52,868 nt of DNA, taken from Fidelibacterota bacterium. Lineage in GTDB: Bacteria > Fidelibacterota > Marinisomatia > SCGC-AAA003-L08 > D37C17. The notes under the pieces were generated by a model. The model did no database searches, had not been told where the DNA came from, and worked only from the letters and a program-made list of their open reading frames with translations. Below, one piece after another: positions 38,571 to 47,560 of this stretch. Numbering within the stretch: the stretch's first letter is position 1; each line of letters opens with the position of its first letter. The DNA is taken from NCBI GenBank assembly GCA_014381415.1, contig JACNLQ010000082.1, forward strand, positions 1-52,868, written 5' to 3'. Position numbers and translations under genes: made by a program.

Positions 38571-41192
38571 ATGAAAAAAATACTCATTATTTATGTTTAT
38601 TCGGTTTTATCTATTCTTTATGCCTCAAGCTTAGAATTCTATCAAAATAGTTATGCGGTAATAATTGGTATCAATAATTATAATTCTGATAATGTCAAAG
38701 ATTTGGGGTATGCTGTTGAAGATGCAGAAAGTATTGCCAATTTACTTATTGGAAAACTGGGGTATAAAGAGGATAATATTCACCTTTTACTGGATGAAAA
38801 TGCAACCCAAATAAACATAAAAAATAAACTCTACCAAATAGCCATGGAGGCTGGTGAAAATGATAGAATATTGGTATTTTATGGAGGACATGGAGAAACC
38901 ATTCCATTGCCATCTGGTGGAGAAGTAGGTTATTTACTCCCAGTTGATGGTGACCCTGACAACCTTTTTGCCACTGGACTTTCCATGCAAGAATTTAAAC
39001 AAATATCTGAAATGACCCCTGCCAAACATGTTCTCTATTTAGTGGATGTATGTTATGGAGGCATTATGACAGTAGGCACCAGAAGTTTAGCTAAAAATAA
39101 GTTTAGTGATGATGAAAAATATCTGAAAAAAATAACAACTGAATCTGCAAGGCAGATTATCACTGCAGGAGGAAAAGGGGACAAAGCCCAGGAGAGAGCT
39201 ATTTGGGGACATAGCGCTTTTACAAAAGAATTTTTATCCGGTATTGAAGATGGTCTGGCAGATAGTGATCAAGATGGATATATAACCTCAAACGAACTGG
39301 GTATCTATCTCAGTAAAAAAGTTTATATCACCTCTGAAGAAAATCAGACACCTGTTAATGGTAGATATGGGAGCGGTGAAGGCGAATTTGTATTTGTGAA
39401 TCCTGCCTATATAGAAGAAATTGTTGAAGAGAAAATTGATGATGCATTAAGTTCAACTCCAGTAAATAATATTGACGATTCACGAACTCAGTTACAATTG
39501 TCCGAAATACAAAACACATTAAGTTTTATGAACCGTTTAACAAGTAGTAACAAATCTTCCATTTCAAATTTTGACAATGAGGATACATATTTAGATTCTA
39601 GTTTTGTAGGTCCATTCTTAAAAATACAATTTGAAGAAAATATGAAACCTGGTGATACCCAAACGGAGGTACAATTATTATTTAAGAAATATATTCATCA
39701 GTATTACGACTACAAAAATTTCAGGCTATCTTCTTACCTATATCCTTTGTCACCTTCATTTACCCATAATCGTGTTTCGGGTTACACTATGGGACCTTAT
39801 TTTTCAACTACTCAATTAAAACCATTGGCGATTCAAATTGAATATTGGCCTATCTATAGCTTATCTTTAAAACAATTTTATCATTATGCCACCTTTAAAC
39901 GACATCCTTGGGGGAAGAAAAATCAAGAGTTTAATTTAACCTATTATGATAATATTTCGTCTAATGATAGCTGGATGAGGGGGAATATTAATAAAATTTC
40001 TTCCATGTTTTACGGGAAAGATTATAAAGACTATTTTCATAAAAAAGGGCTATCTATTGATTATACGCATCGCTTTAATGATAATCTTGCTTTACGAACA
40101 AAATACAGCAACACAAATCAGAAATTTCTACCTACCATCCTAAATTATAAAAATAAACTTTTTAAAAAGAGAATATTGGAGAATCGTGAAAATTTTCAAA
40201 CAGCACCCACCCCATTTGAAGATGGGAGACATGTGACTATTCAGACTGTATTTTCATTAAATCATCTGAATAAAAAAATGATGAATGAGTTTACCTATAC
40301 TTTAACCCTTACAGATACAATTCAATCCTTTGAAAATATGGTTGCACCCAAAGTTTATTTAATATCTGAATCTAAGGGTTGGTCCGCCAAGCAATACGAA
40401 ATGAATTTGGAAGATTCTACGGAAACTATAGAAACGTTGGGAGGCATAGTAGAAATCTCCTTCACTAATTCAACAGATTCATCTCATCTGCAAGGGGACT
40501 CCTTATTTACAATGGAATACACCTATGATATTCATATTCCACTTCCCCCTGGTTCACATGCCTATCGCTTTTTAATTGATAGCACCCGTTATGAAATAGA
40601 TGACGAAAATGAAGAGCGAGTCATAGATACTGATGGCATACTAAAAACTGTCTCTATTGTTAATGTAGAAAAACCCTATCGATTTGATATTGGTTATGAA
40701 TATGCAGACAAGTCCTTAGGCAGTGATTTCTCTTATGAAAGACTTACATTTAACTATTCTTTAATTAGGACTCTTTCATCTGAAGATGCTTTAGCATTCC
40801 GATTAATGGGAGGCTTCAGTAAAAAACAGCTCCCCATCCAGAAATTGTTTTATGTAGGGGGCGAAGGATCCGTAAGAGGTTTTGATTATATGGATACAAA
40901 AAAGTTTTCTGGTAATCAAATGGTATTGGCAAAAATTGAATATCATTTCTTCACTCTCCCATTTATATTTTATGATGTGGCAGTTATAGGCAATAGATTT
41001 GATTTCAACCATCCCATCCATAGCTATGGATTCGGATTTAGTGAAGACGATTTTAGAGATTCACCCAGTAATTTTACATTCATTCTATACCGCAATGCAG
41101 AATCCAATAATGGGAATTGGGGGGTTGAATTTATGTGGAATTATTTCTTTGATCAGTTAGGAGAACCTGATATAGACTTAATTTTGCCATAG
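38571..41192 (+). CDS. Caspase-fold protease fused to an outer-membrane beta-barrel
   Basis: An 873-residue exported protein. Signal peptide 1-20. A caspase/peptidase C14 domain spans about 25-275, with the catalytic His in FYGGHGE (H107) and Cys in LVDVCYGG (C161), and carries an inserted canonical EF-hand (DSDQDGYITSNE, 231-242). From about 390 the sequence becomes alternating beta-barrel strands (HNRVSGYTMGPYF), interrupted by an E-set/AMPK-glycogen-binding-like domain (about 590-700; VYLISESKGWS ... LPPGSHAYRFLID). It closes with a surface-antigen/Omp85-like barrel (GGEGSVRGFDYM near 763-774; C-terminal strands). It is followed at once by a strong terminator and has no obvious operon partner. 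Confidence 0.8.
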   Translation: MKKILIIYVYSVLSILYASSLEFYQNSYAVIIGINNYNSDNVKDLGYAVEDAESIANLLIGKLGYKEDNIHLLLDENATQINIKNKLYQIAMEAGENDRILVFYGGHGETIPLPSGGEVGYLLPVDGDPDNLFATGLSMQEFKQISEMTPAKHVLYLVDVCYGGIMTVGTRSLAKNKFSDDEKYLKKITTESARQIITAGGKGDKAQERAIWGHSAFTKEFLSGIEDGLADSDQDGYITSNELGIYLSKKVYITSEENQTPVNGRYGSGEGEFVFVNPAYIEEIVEEKIDDALSSTPVNNIDDSRTQLQLSEIQNTLSFMNRLTSSNKSSISNFDNEDTYLDSSFVGPFLKIQFEENMKPGDTQTEVQLLFKKYIHQYYDYKNFRLSSYLYPLSPSFTHNRVSGYTMGPYFSTTQLKPLAIQIEYWPIYSLSLKQFYHYATFKRHPWGKKNQEFNLTYYDNISSNDSWMRGNINKISSMFYGKDYKDYFHKKGLSIDYTHRFNDNLALRTKYSNTNQKFLPTILNYKNKLFKKRILENRENFQTAPTPFEDGRHVTIQTVFSLNHLNKKMMNEFTYTLTLTDTIQSFENMVAPKVYLISESKGWSAKQYEMNLEDSTETIETLGGIVEISFTNSTDSSHLQGDSLFTMEYTYDIHIPLPPGSHAYRFLIDSTRYEIDDENEERVIDTDGILKTVSIVNVEKPYRFDIGYEYADKSLGSDFSYERLTFNYSLIRTLSSEDALAFRLMGGFSKKQLPIQKLFYVGGEGSVRGFDYMDTKKFSGNQMVLAKIEYHFFTLPFIFYDVAVIGNRFDFNHPIHSYGFGFSEDDFRDSPSNFTFILYRNAESNNGNWGVEFMWNYFFDQLGEPDIDLILP

Positions 41193-41206
41193 GTAAATAT
41201 ACCCGT

Positions 41207-41246
41207 AATTAAAAAAGCCCTTTATCAATCAAGGGCTTTTTTAATT
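41207..41246. terminator. Bidirectional intrinsic terminator
   Basis: A perfect 16-bp stem (AATTAAAAAAGCCCTT / AAGGGCTTTTTTAATT) with an 8-base loop. T-rich flanks on both strands let it end the caspase-barrel gene (plus) and the lipA-terminated run (minus). Confidence 0.93.
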
Positions 41247-41256
41247 ATATTATTTT

Positions 41257-41395
41257 TTAATTCAATATATCTTTTTTCTTCAATGTAATCACCTTCCCAA
41301 ATTGACTAAGATCTTCTGAACTCACCTGCTGTGATTATTGATGATGCTATTATCAGCATAAAAAATAAGATGATTTTTGATTTTGTACATTGCAT
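41257..41395 (-). pseudogene. Small exported-protein gene with a frameshift
   Basis: AAAGGAG lies six bases before an ATG at 41393-41395. The frame encodes a good signal peptide (MQCTKSKIILFFMLIIASSIITAG) but stops at 41306 after 29 codons. In the adjacent frame the sequence goes on as SSEDLSQFGKVITLKKKDILN to a stop at 41257. A single-base change near 41320 would join both into a peptide of about 45 residues. Either a decayed gene, a sequencing error, or a genuine short secreted peptide. It follows lipA by 40 bp. Confidence 0.45.
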
Positions 41396-41435
41396 ATTGA
41401 TCTCCTTTGCTATTTTAAGTATTATACAGAAATTA

Positions 41436-42323
41436 TTAATTTATTATTACTTCTAATTGCTTTACCTGTTCATCAGCATGATAGGATGATCTTACCAGTG
41501 GGCCGGACTCAACCACTGCAAAGCCCATTTTTAAACCTTTTTCTTTAAATAGTTCAAATGTATCCGGATGAACATATCTCTGAACGGGTAGATGATCGAA
41601 CGTTGGTTGTAAATACTGTCCAATATTAAAAATAGAAATTCCCAAATCTGCAGATTCCCCCATGGTTTCCAAAACTTCAGAATCGGTTTCGCCTAATCCC
41701 ACCATCATTCCTGTTTTGGTTTTCAACCCCCATTCAACAGAAGCCTTAAGAATAGAAAGTGATCGATTCCAATCCGATTGAGGCCGTACCGCTTTGGATA
41801 TTCGCCGGACACATTCCACATTATGAGAAAAAATATCCGGTTTTGCATCAAAAACTTTTTCATAAGCGGGTGCATAATTTCGAAAATCTGGAGTCAAAAC
41901 CTCAATGGTACATTCCGGAGCTTGAATGCGAATTTGCTGAATAGTTTCAGCCCAAATCTCTGCTCCGTAATCATTTTTTAAATCATCCCGGTCAACAGAT
42001 GTTATCACCACATGTTGCAGGTTCATGGCTTTTACTGTTTTGCCGGTACGGGTAGGCTCAAGTGTATCAATTGCTAATGGTTTCTCTGTCTTCACAGAGC
42101 AAAATCCACAGGAGCGGGTACAGGTATCACCCAAAATCATAATAGTGGCTGTCTGTCTTCCCCAGCATTCATAAATATTGGGGCAGCGTGCTTCTTCACA
42201 AACCGTATTCAGACTATTTTCCCGTATGAGTTTTTGGGTTTCCAAAAACTTCCCAGAAGTGGTGAGTTTAATTTTCAGCCAGTCTGGGCGAGTGCGTTTT
42301 TTAATTGGTACTTGAGCTAGCAT
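41436..42323 (-). CDS. lipA: Lipoyl synthase
   Basis: A 295-residue radical-SAM enzyme. It has both cysteine sets of lipoyl synthase: the auxiliary cluster site in CEEARCPNIYECW and the radical-SAM CxxxCxxC in TCTRSCGFCSV, with the C-terminal GPLVRSSYHADEQ containing the Ser ligand. It inserts two sulfurs into octanoyl groups on carrier domains such as the E2 lipoyl domain encoded immediately upstream. It is separated from the E2 gene by 6 bp and closes the operon. Confidence 0.97.
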   Translation of the reverse strand: MLAQVPIKKRTRPDWLKIKLTTSGKFLETQKLIRENSLNTVCEEARCPNIYECWGRQTATIMILGDTCTRSCGFCSVKTEKPLAIDTLEPTRTGKTVKAMNLQHVVITSVDRDDLKNDYGAEIWAETIQQIRIQAPECTIEVLTPDFRNYAPAYEKVFDAKPDIFSHNVECVRRISKAVRPQSDWNRSLSILKASVEWGLKTKTGMMVGLGETDSEVLETMGESADLGISIFNIGQYLQPTFDHLPVQRYVHPDTFELFKEKGLKMGFAVVESGPLVRSSYHADEQVKQLEVIIN

Positions 42324-42329
42324 AGAAAT

Positions 42330-43658
42330 TTAATTCTGTATTTTATCACTATTATATTGTTCAATAATCTCTACCAATCGAGCCAGGAATTTGGTACCAT
42401 ATGCACCATCGATAATTCGATGGTCATAACTAAGGGTTAAATAGACCATACTCCGCACGACAATGGTATCTCCATATTCGGTTTCCTTTACAACAGGCCG
42501 CTTTTGGAAAGAGCCAATTGAGAGAATTCCCACATTAGGCTGGTTGATAATGCCCATTCCAAACAGACCACCAAATACACCGGGATTGGTTACTGTGAAA
42601 GTAGAGCCAAATATTTCATCGGGAGTTAATTTATTTTCCCGTGCCCTGCCAGCTAAATCAGAAACAGATCGTGCCAATCCCAGAAAGTTTTTCTCTTCTG
42701 AAGAATGAATCACCGGTACTATGAGATTATCATCCGGCAATGCCACAGCCACGCCCATATTGATATTGCGGTGGTGAACAATATTATCTCCATCTAATGA
42801 GGCATTCATAAGGGGGAATTCCTGAATAACTCGAATACAAGCATCTAACAGCATGGGTGTATAGGTGAGATTGACTCCCGATTTGGCTTTAAAGTTTTCT
42901 TTATTTTCAGATCTGATATTCACCAAATTGGTTACATCAGCCTCAACCACCGTATAGACATGTGCTGATGTCTGTAAAGACTGAACCATATGCTCAGCAA
43001 TTCTTTTTCTCATTCGGGACATGGGCTCAACTTCATCCGACATTGCCAATTGTTTAGGCTTTTGTGGAGACGTTGGCGGTGGAGTTTGCTGTACTATAGG
43101 AGATTCGCCCATTACAGGTGCAATTTTATCACCTCTGTTAGCAATAAAATTCAGCATATCCGATTTATTCACCCGTCCATTTCTGCCAGTCCCCTGGATA
43201 GAATCCAACTCAGGTTGAGTGATTCCTTCTTCCTTGGCAATAGATTTGACAAGAGGTGAATAAAATCTTTTCTGAGATGATATGACCTCATCTTTTTGGG
43301 TGTGAACAGGAGGAATATCTGCTATTAGAGGTATTTCTGGATTTGAATTTGGTTCAGGTTGAGGTTCAGATGTTTCATCAGCAACATCTTCCGTTTTTTC
43401 TGGCGGGCTATCCACCTTTTCACCTGTAGCACCAATTCTTGCAATGACATCACCCACCGGAATAGTATCATTAACCTGGGCAATAATCTCTACAACCGTA
43501 CCAGTTGCCGGAGATGGTATTTCAGAGTCTACCTTGTCTGTAGAAATTTCTAATAAAGTCTCATCTTTATTAATACTCTCCCCTACCTTTTTCTTCCATT
43601 CTAAAATGGTACCTTCAGTAATTGATTCACCCATTTTAGGCATCACTACATCAAACAT
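42330..43658 (-). CDS. Dihydrolipoyllysine-residue acyltransferase (E2 of a 2-oxoacid dehydrogenase)
   Basis: A 442-residue E2. An N-terminal lipoyl domain has its lysine in EISTDKVDSEIPSPATG (residues about 38-54). A Pro/Glu-rich linker, an E1/E3-binding domain (YSPLVKSIAKEEGITQPELDSI...GRVNKSDML) and a CoA acyltransferase domain follow, ending with the catalytic YDHRIIDGAYGT. With the fused E1 and the lpd gene in the same run, it forms a complete complex, most likely branched-chain. Only one lipoyl domain is present. Confidence 0.95.
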   Translation of the reverse strand: MFDVVMPKMGESITEGTILEWKKKVGESINKDETLLEISTDKVDSEIPSPATGTVVEIIAQVNDTIPVGDVIARIGATGEKVDSPPEKTEDVADETSEPQPEPNSNPEIPLIADIPPVHTQKDEVISSQKRFYSPLVKSIAKEEGITQPELDSIQGTGRNGRVNKSDMLNFIANRGDKIAPVMGESPIVQQTPPPTSPQKPKQLAMSDEVEPMSRMRKRIAEHMVQSLQTSAHVYTVVEADVTNLVNIRSENKENFKAKSGVNLTYTPMLLDACIRVIQEFPLMNASLDGDNIVHHRNINMGVAVALPDDNLIVPVIHSSEEKNFLGLARSVSDLAGRARENKLTPDEIFGSTFTVTNPGVFGGLFGMGIINQPNVGILSIGSFQKRPVVKETEYGDTIVVRSMVYLTLSYDHRIIDGAYGTKFLARLVEIIEQYNSDKIQN

Positions 43659-43664
43659 TCTTCA

Positions 43665-44840
43665 TTACCCCATGCTCATTTGAGATTTAAATTCGATTTC
43701 AATTTTGCAATCCGGATAATTTTTACTTAAATCCTCACTGCACTTTTTACTAAATAGTTCCTGCTCATCAAATTCCACCGGGACTGGTACCTGAAACATG
43801 ATGGATTCCACATGATGGTTTTTCACAATCCGTAAATCCTGAATAGATTCCTCTAAACCAAATAATTTCTGATTTTCCAGAATAATATCCTTTATGACGG
43901 CAATATCTTTTCCTTCCAGTGACACAGGATCTACATGTGTTATGACATCTGCTTCTAATTCTTCGGATAATAATTTTTCTACAGAATCGGCAACTTCATG
44001 CATGCTTTCAGGACTTTTACCCTCTGCAATTTCTATATGCAGGGAAATAAACCGGTGTGCTCCATAACTGTGGACAACAATGTCGTGAACATTGAAAACT
44101 TCTGGTACTTGGAGAGCAAACTCTCTAATTATTTTTATGGTATTCGCATCTATTGGTTTTCCCAGAAGATCATCAATGGCTGACCGTGCAATAGTATAAG
44201 CGGATTGAATCATCATTATTGCCACACCCAAACCCATAATGGCATCCGCTTTAGGATACCCCAACCAAGTGCCTCCAAATGCCGATAACACCAACACAGA
44301 TGACCACATATCACTGCGATGATGAATGGCATCGGCAATGAGAGTGCTGGAATTAATTCTGTCTCCTAAGTTATAACTTAACCGCGCCAATACTTCTTTG
44401 AGGATGATGGTTATCAAAACCACCAATATCACAGCCCAACTCAACTCAATAGCAGCTGGATTCATAAACCGGGTGATACTGGTTTTTATAAATTCAATTC
44501 CTGTAAATCCGATGAGGATAGAAATGGTCAAAGCCGCAATGGTTTCAGCCCTTCCGTGCCCAAAAGGATGTTCTTTGTCTGCCGGTTTGGATGCCATCTT
44601 AAAGCCAAAAACAACCACTCCACTGCTGGCCATATCTGAAAGTGTATGAAAGGCATCAGCTATTAGTGCGATACTATTGGACATAAATCCAAAAATTATT
44701 TTTAATACAAACAGGAGTAAATTAGCATAGATTGAAATCCACCCCTGGGCAATGCCAATATTACCTCTGAATTTTGGCAATTCTGGATTATCACCTACTG
44801 GTACCTTTTTGCGAACGATATATTCTGCCAATACCTTCAT
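43665..44840 (-). CDS. Cation diffusion facilitator (zinc-type) transporter
   Basis: A 391-residue CDF protein with six predicted membrane helices and a cytoplasmic C-terminal domain. The two intramembrane metal motifs are DAFHTLSD (helix II) and DAIHHRSD (helix V), both HxxxD, a pattern common in zinc-selective CDF/ZnT proteins. A loop carries HPFGHGRAE. It exports zinc or a similar divalent metal in exchange for protons. It sits between the E1 and E2 genes with 1 and 6 bp spacing, so it is expressed with the dehydrogenase complex, which is unusual. Confidence 0.93.
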   Translation of the reverse strand: MKVLAEYIVRKKVPVGDNPELPKFRGNIGIAQGWISIYANLLLFVLKIIFGFMSNSIALIADAFHTLSDMASSGVVVFGFKMASKPADKEHPFGHGRAETIAALTISILIGFTGIEFIKTSITRFMNPAAIELSWAVILVVLITIILKEVLARLSYNLGDRINSSTLIADAIHHRSDMWSSVLVLSAFGGTWLGYPKADAIMGLGVAIMMIQSAYTIARSAIDDLLGKPIDANTIKIIREFALQVPEVFNVHDIVVHSYGAHRFISLHIEIAEGKSPESMHEVADSVEKLLSEELEADVITHVDPVSLEGKDIAVIKDIILENQKLFGLEESIQDLRIVKNHHVESIMFQVPVPVEFDEQELFSKKCSEDLSKNYPDCKIEIEFKSQMSMG

Positions 44841-44841
44841 A

Positions 44842-46839
44842 CTAAAATTCCACGATTTCCTTCAGAGCTTTTTCAATCCATGAGGTTTGAACCAATAGTT
44901 CATTTTCAAGCACAGCCGCATAGGCTATGGGCGAATCTTTTGATGCCACCCGTTTTATAGGCGCATCCAGATATTTGAACCCTTCATCGCTGATACGAGC
45001 GGAAATCTCAGCACCAAATCCATTTGTGAGATTATCTTCATGAGCCACAATTGCACGATTTGTTTTTTCAAGAGATGTTAAAATAGTTTCCATATCTAGG
45101 GGATTTAAGGTTCTCAGATCAATAATTTCTACGGATAATTCCGTATTTCGGGCAGCCTCAATGGACTTTTGTACCAATGCTCCCCAAGTAATAATAGTGA
45201 CATCGTCGCCTTCCTGAACGATTCGGGCTTTCCCAAATGGTAGAAGGTACTTTTCGTCAGGTTCCGGAGCTGAAGCAAATCCCTGGCGATATAATCCCTT
45301 ATGTTCCATAAACATGACGGGGTCATCCATACGGCATGCCATTTTAAGCAGACCCTTGGCATCCGCCGCATTGGATGGGTAGGCAATATAAATTCCTGGC
45401 AAATGGGTAAAATATCCATCAATGCATTGACTATGACATAGTGAACCGTGTATATATCCCCCAACAGGTACACGTATAACAATGGGGCAACTCCACTTTC
45501 CATTGGAACGATAGCGCATGGTGGCAACCTCATTTCGAATTTGCATCATGCTGTACCAGATATAATCACCAAATTGAATTTCAACCACCGGTTTGTATCC
45601 TAGAGTTGCCAACCCAATGGCTGTCCCAATTATTGATGATTCTGCTAAAGGTGAATTAAATACTCTATCTACTCCATGCTTATCTGTAAGTCCACGAGTT
45701 GCAGTAAATACGCCCCCCTTTCCGCCGGCAACATCTTGACCATAAATCATCATTTTATCATTATGGGTGAGTTCTTCGTCCAGGGCATGATTAATAGCAT
45801 CTACCAGTACAATTTTTTCACCGGAATTTGGCGATGGCTCAGGTAAATCTTTGGAAACTACGCTATAATATACATTTTTCAGGCTTTCATGTGAATCCGG
45901 ATCGGGTTGTGTTTCAGCCCATACTGCATCTGCATCCACTTGGGATTTAATCATATCCTGTATTTTATCAAAATCTTCCTGTTTTACAATTCCCTCTGCA
46001 ACACAAGTTTTGGCAAAGGTAATTAAGGGATCCCGTTTTCGGTCTGCCTCTAAATCTTTTTCGGATCGGTATTTCCGCTGATCATCTGATGAAGAGTGAG
46101 GCAATAAGCGCACTACATCTGATTGAATTAGAGAAGGTCCCTTTCCTTTACGAGCCCGTTCTACAGCTTTTTTAAAGGCAAGATGGGTTTCAAAGAAATC
46201 GGTTCCGTCCACATTAAAACGAGCTAAATTATCATAACCCGCACTGATTTTATAGACGGATTCTCCAGAGGTTTGATCTTTAATGGGGACTGAAATTGCA
46301 TAGCCATTATTTTCAATATGAAAAATTACGGGAGATTTATCTCGGCTGGCCCAATTCAATGCTTCATGAAAATCGCCCTGACTGGATGTACCTTCTCCAG
46401 AACTTACATAAGCTACACCATTTTCTCCATTTCTCTGGAGAGCAAATCCAGCTCCTACCGCTTGGAGAAATTGGGTGCCTGTCGGGCTTGATTGACTTAC
46501 GATGTTTAATTCCTCATGACCATAATGCTGAGGCATTTGACGACCACCTGAACTGGGGTCATCTTTCTTTGCCAAAAATGCCAGTAAATGCTCTCGGCTA
46601 CTCATTCCCCAACCCAAGCAAAATGCTTGTTCTCGATAATAGGGGTAGGCATAGTCGGACCCCGGTTTAAAGGATAGTGCAGCAGCCATACCCGCAGCTT
46701 CATGCCCGGAGCCCCCGATATGGAAAAAGCCTTTTCCCTGCTTTAGCAAAATTAATTGTTTATCATCCAAATAACGGGATAATGCCATTTTCTCATAAAT
46801 GTCCAATAATTGTTTTTTAGTAAATCCCTTAAACTTCAT
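44842..46839 (-). CDS. 2-oxoacid dehydrogenase E1, alpha and beta subunits fused (branched-chain type)
   Basis: A 665-residue fusion. Residues 1-320 are the alpha subunit with the thiamine-diphosphate/Mg site SGEGTSSQGDFHEALN ... ENNGYAIS. Residues about 345-665 are the beta subunit (GQDVAGGKGGVFTATRGL, FNSPLAESSIIGTAIGLA, EIQFGDYIWYSMMQIRNE). The sequence around the TPP motif and QSSPTGTQFLQAVG resembles branched-chain 2-oxoacid dehydrogenase E1 from Bacteroidota-like bacteria, where the fusion is common. It decarboxylates branched-chain 2-oxo acids made by IlvE. It overlaps lipB by 11 bp. Confidence 0.93.
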   Translation of the reverse strand: MKFKGFTKKQLLDIYEKMALSRYLDDKQLILLKQGKGFFHIGGSGHEAAGMAAALSFKPGSDYAYPYYREQAFCLGWGMSSREHLLAFLAKKDDPSSGGRQMPQHYGHEELNIVSQSSPTGTQFLQAVGAGFALQRNGENGVAYVSSGEGTSSQGDFHEALNWASRDKSPVIFHIENNGYAISVPIKDQTSGESVYKISAGYDNLARFNVDGTDFFETHLAFKKAVERARKGKGPSLIQSDVVRLLPHSSSDDQRKYRSEKDLEADRKRDPLITFAKTCVAEGIVKQEDFDKIQDMIKSQVDADAVWAETQPDPDSHESLKNVYYSVVSKDLPEPSPNSGEKIVLVDAINHALDEELTHNDKMMIYGQDVAGGKGGVFTATRGLTDKHGVDRVFNSPLAESSIIGTAIGLATLGYKPVVEIQFGDYIWYSMMQIRNEVATMRYRSNGKWSCPIVIRVPVGGYIHGSLCHSQCIDGYFTHLPGIYIAYPSNAADAKGLLKMACRMDDPVMFMEHKGLYRQGFASAPEPDEKYLLPFGKARIVQEGDDVTIITWGALVQKSIEAARNTELSVEIIDLRTLNPLDMETILTSLEKTNRAIVAHEDNLTNGFGAEISARISDEGFKYLDAPIKRVASKDSPIAYAAVLENELLVQTSWIEKALKEIVEF

Positions 46840-47542
46840 TTGTATCCTTTGAGAGAAAATAATTAAATAATTTCATAATTTTAATCCTAATATCACCACA
46901 ATCAAACTGAATATCCAAATCCTCTAATGAAGTAACTCCATATTCAAAAATGCCACAGGGAATCATGCCATCAAAATAGTTCATATCGGGGTTTAAGTTT
47001 AAAGCAAACCCGTGCATGGTCACCCACTTTGAGAGTCGTACTCCCATTGCGCAAATTTTATCATCATCCACCCAGACTCCCGTAAGCCCCTCTTTTCGCC
47101 CCGATTCAATTCCATAAGATTTCAGACAATCCATCACCACATTTTCCAGCAGTCGCATATACCATGAAACGGACATTTTATAATGGTGCAAATCAATAAT
47201 GGGATAGCAGACCAATTGGCCGGGTCCATGGTAGGTCACCTCACCCCCCCTGTCAATTTGAACCACTTCCGCATTTTGAGGTTTAGAATCTAATAAATTA
47301 TTGGTGTCCGCATTTTTCCCAAAGGTATAAACGTGGTCATGTTCTACAAACAATACCACATCCGAAATTTCCCCAGCCACCCGTTTGCCATGCAGCTGTT
47401 TTTGGAGTTCCCAAACGGGTTGGTATGGCTGTTTTCTCAGCGAGAAATATTGAATTTTCTTGTCGGATGAAAGATTTTCCCAAATGGAATTTGGTTTATC
47501 CAACGTAATTAGTTTTGGCTCTGTTTCTACTATTGGGTTCAT
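46829..47542 (-). CDS. lipB: Octanoyl-[acyl carrier protein]:protein transferase
   Basis: A 237-residue octanoyltransferase. It has the RGGEVTYHGPGQLVCYPI motif near residues 93-110 and the catalytic dyad: Lys in DDKICAMGVR and Cys in GMIPCGI. It transfers octanoyl from acyl carrier protein to the E2 lipoyl domain, after which LipA adds sulfur. The gene lies between lpd and E1. An N-terminal stretch of about 30 residues before the core may be extra or reflect a later start, but no better ATG is evident. Confidence 0.96.
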   Translation of the reverse strand: MNPIVETEPKLITLDKPNSIWENLSSDKKIQYFSLRKQPYQPVWELQKQLHGKRVAGEISDVVLFVEHDHVYTFGKNADTNNLLDSKPQNAEVVQIDRGGEVTYHGPGQLVCYPIIDLHHYKMSVSWYMRLLENVVMDCLKSYGIESGRKEGLTGVWVDDDKICAMGVRLSKWVTMHGFALNLNPDMNYFDGMIPCGIFEYGVTSLEDLDIQFDCGDIRIKIMKLFNYFLSKDTNEV

Positions 47543-47560
47543 TTTAATGTTCTAATTTCA

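Noticed and set aside
46296-46670. 124-codon plus-strand frame over the E1 gene
   Set aside because: It is the shadow of a conserved enzyme on the opposite strand, with no ribosome site or family match.
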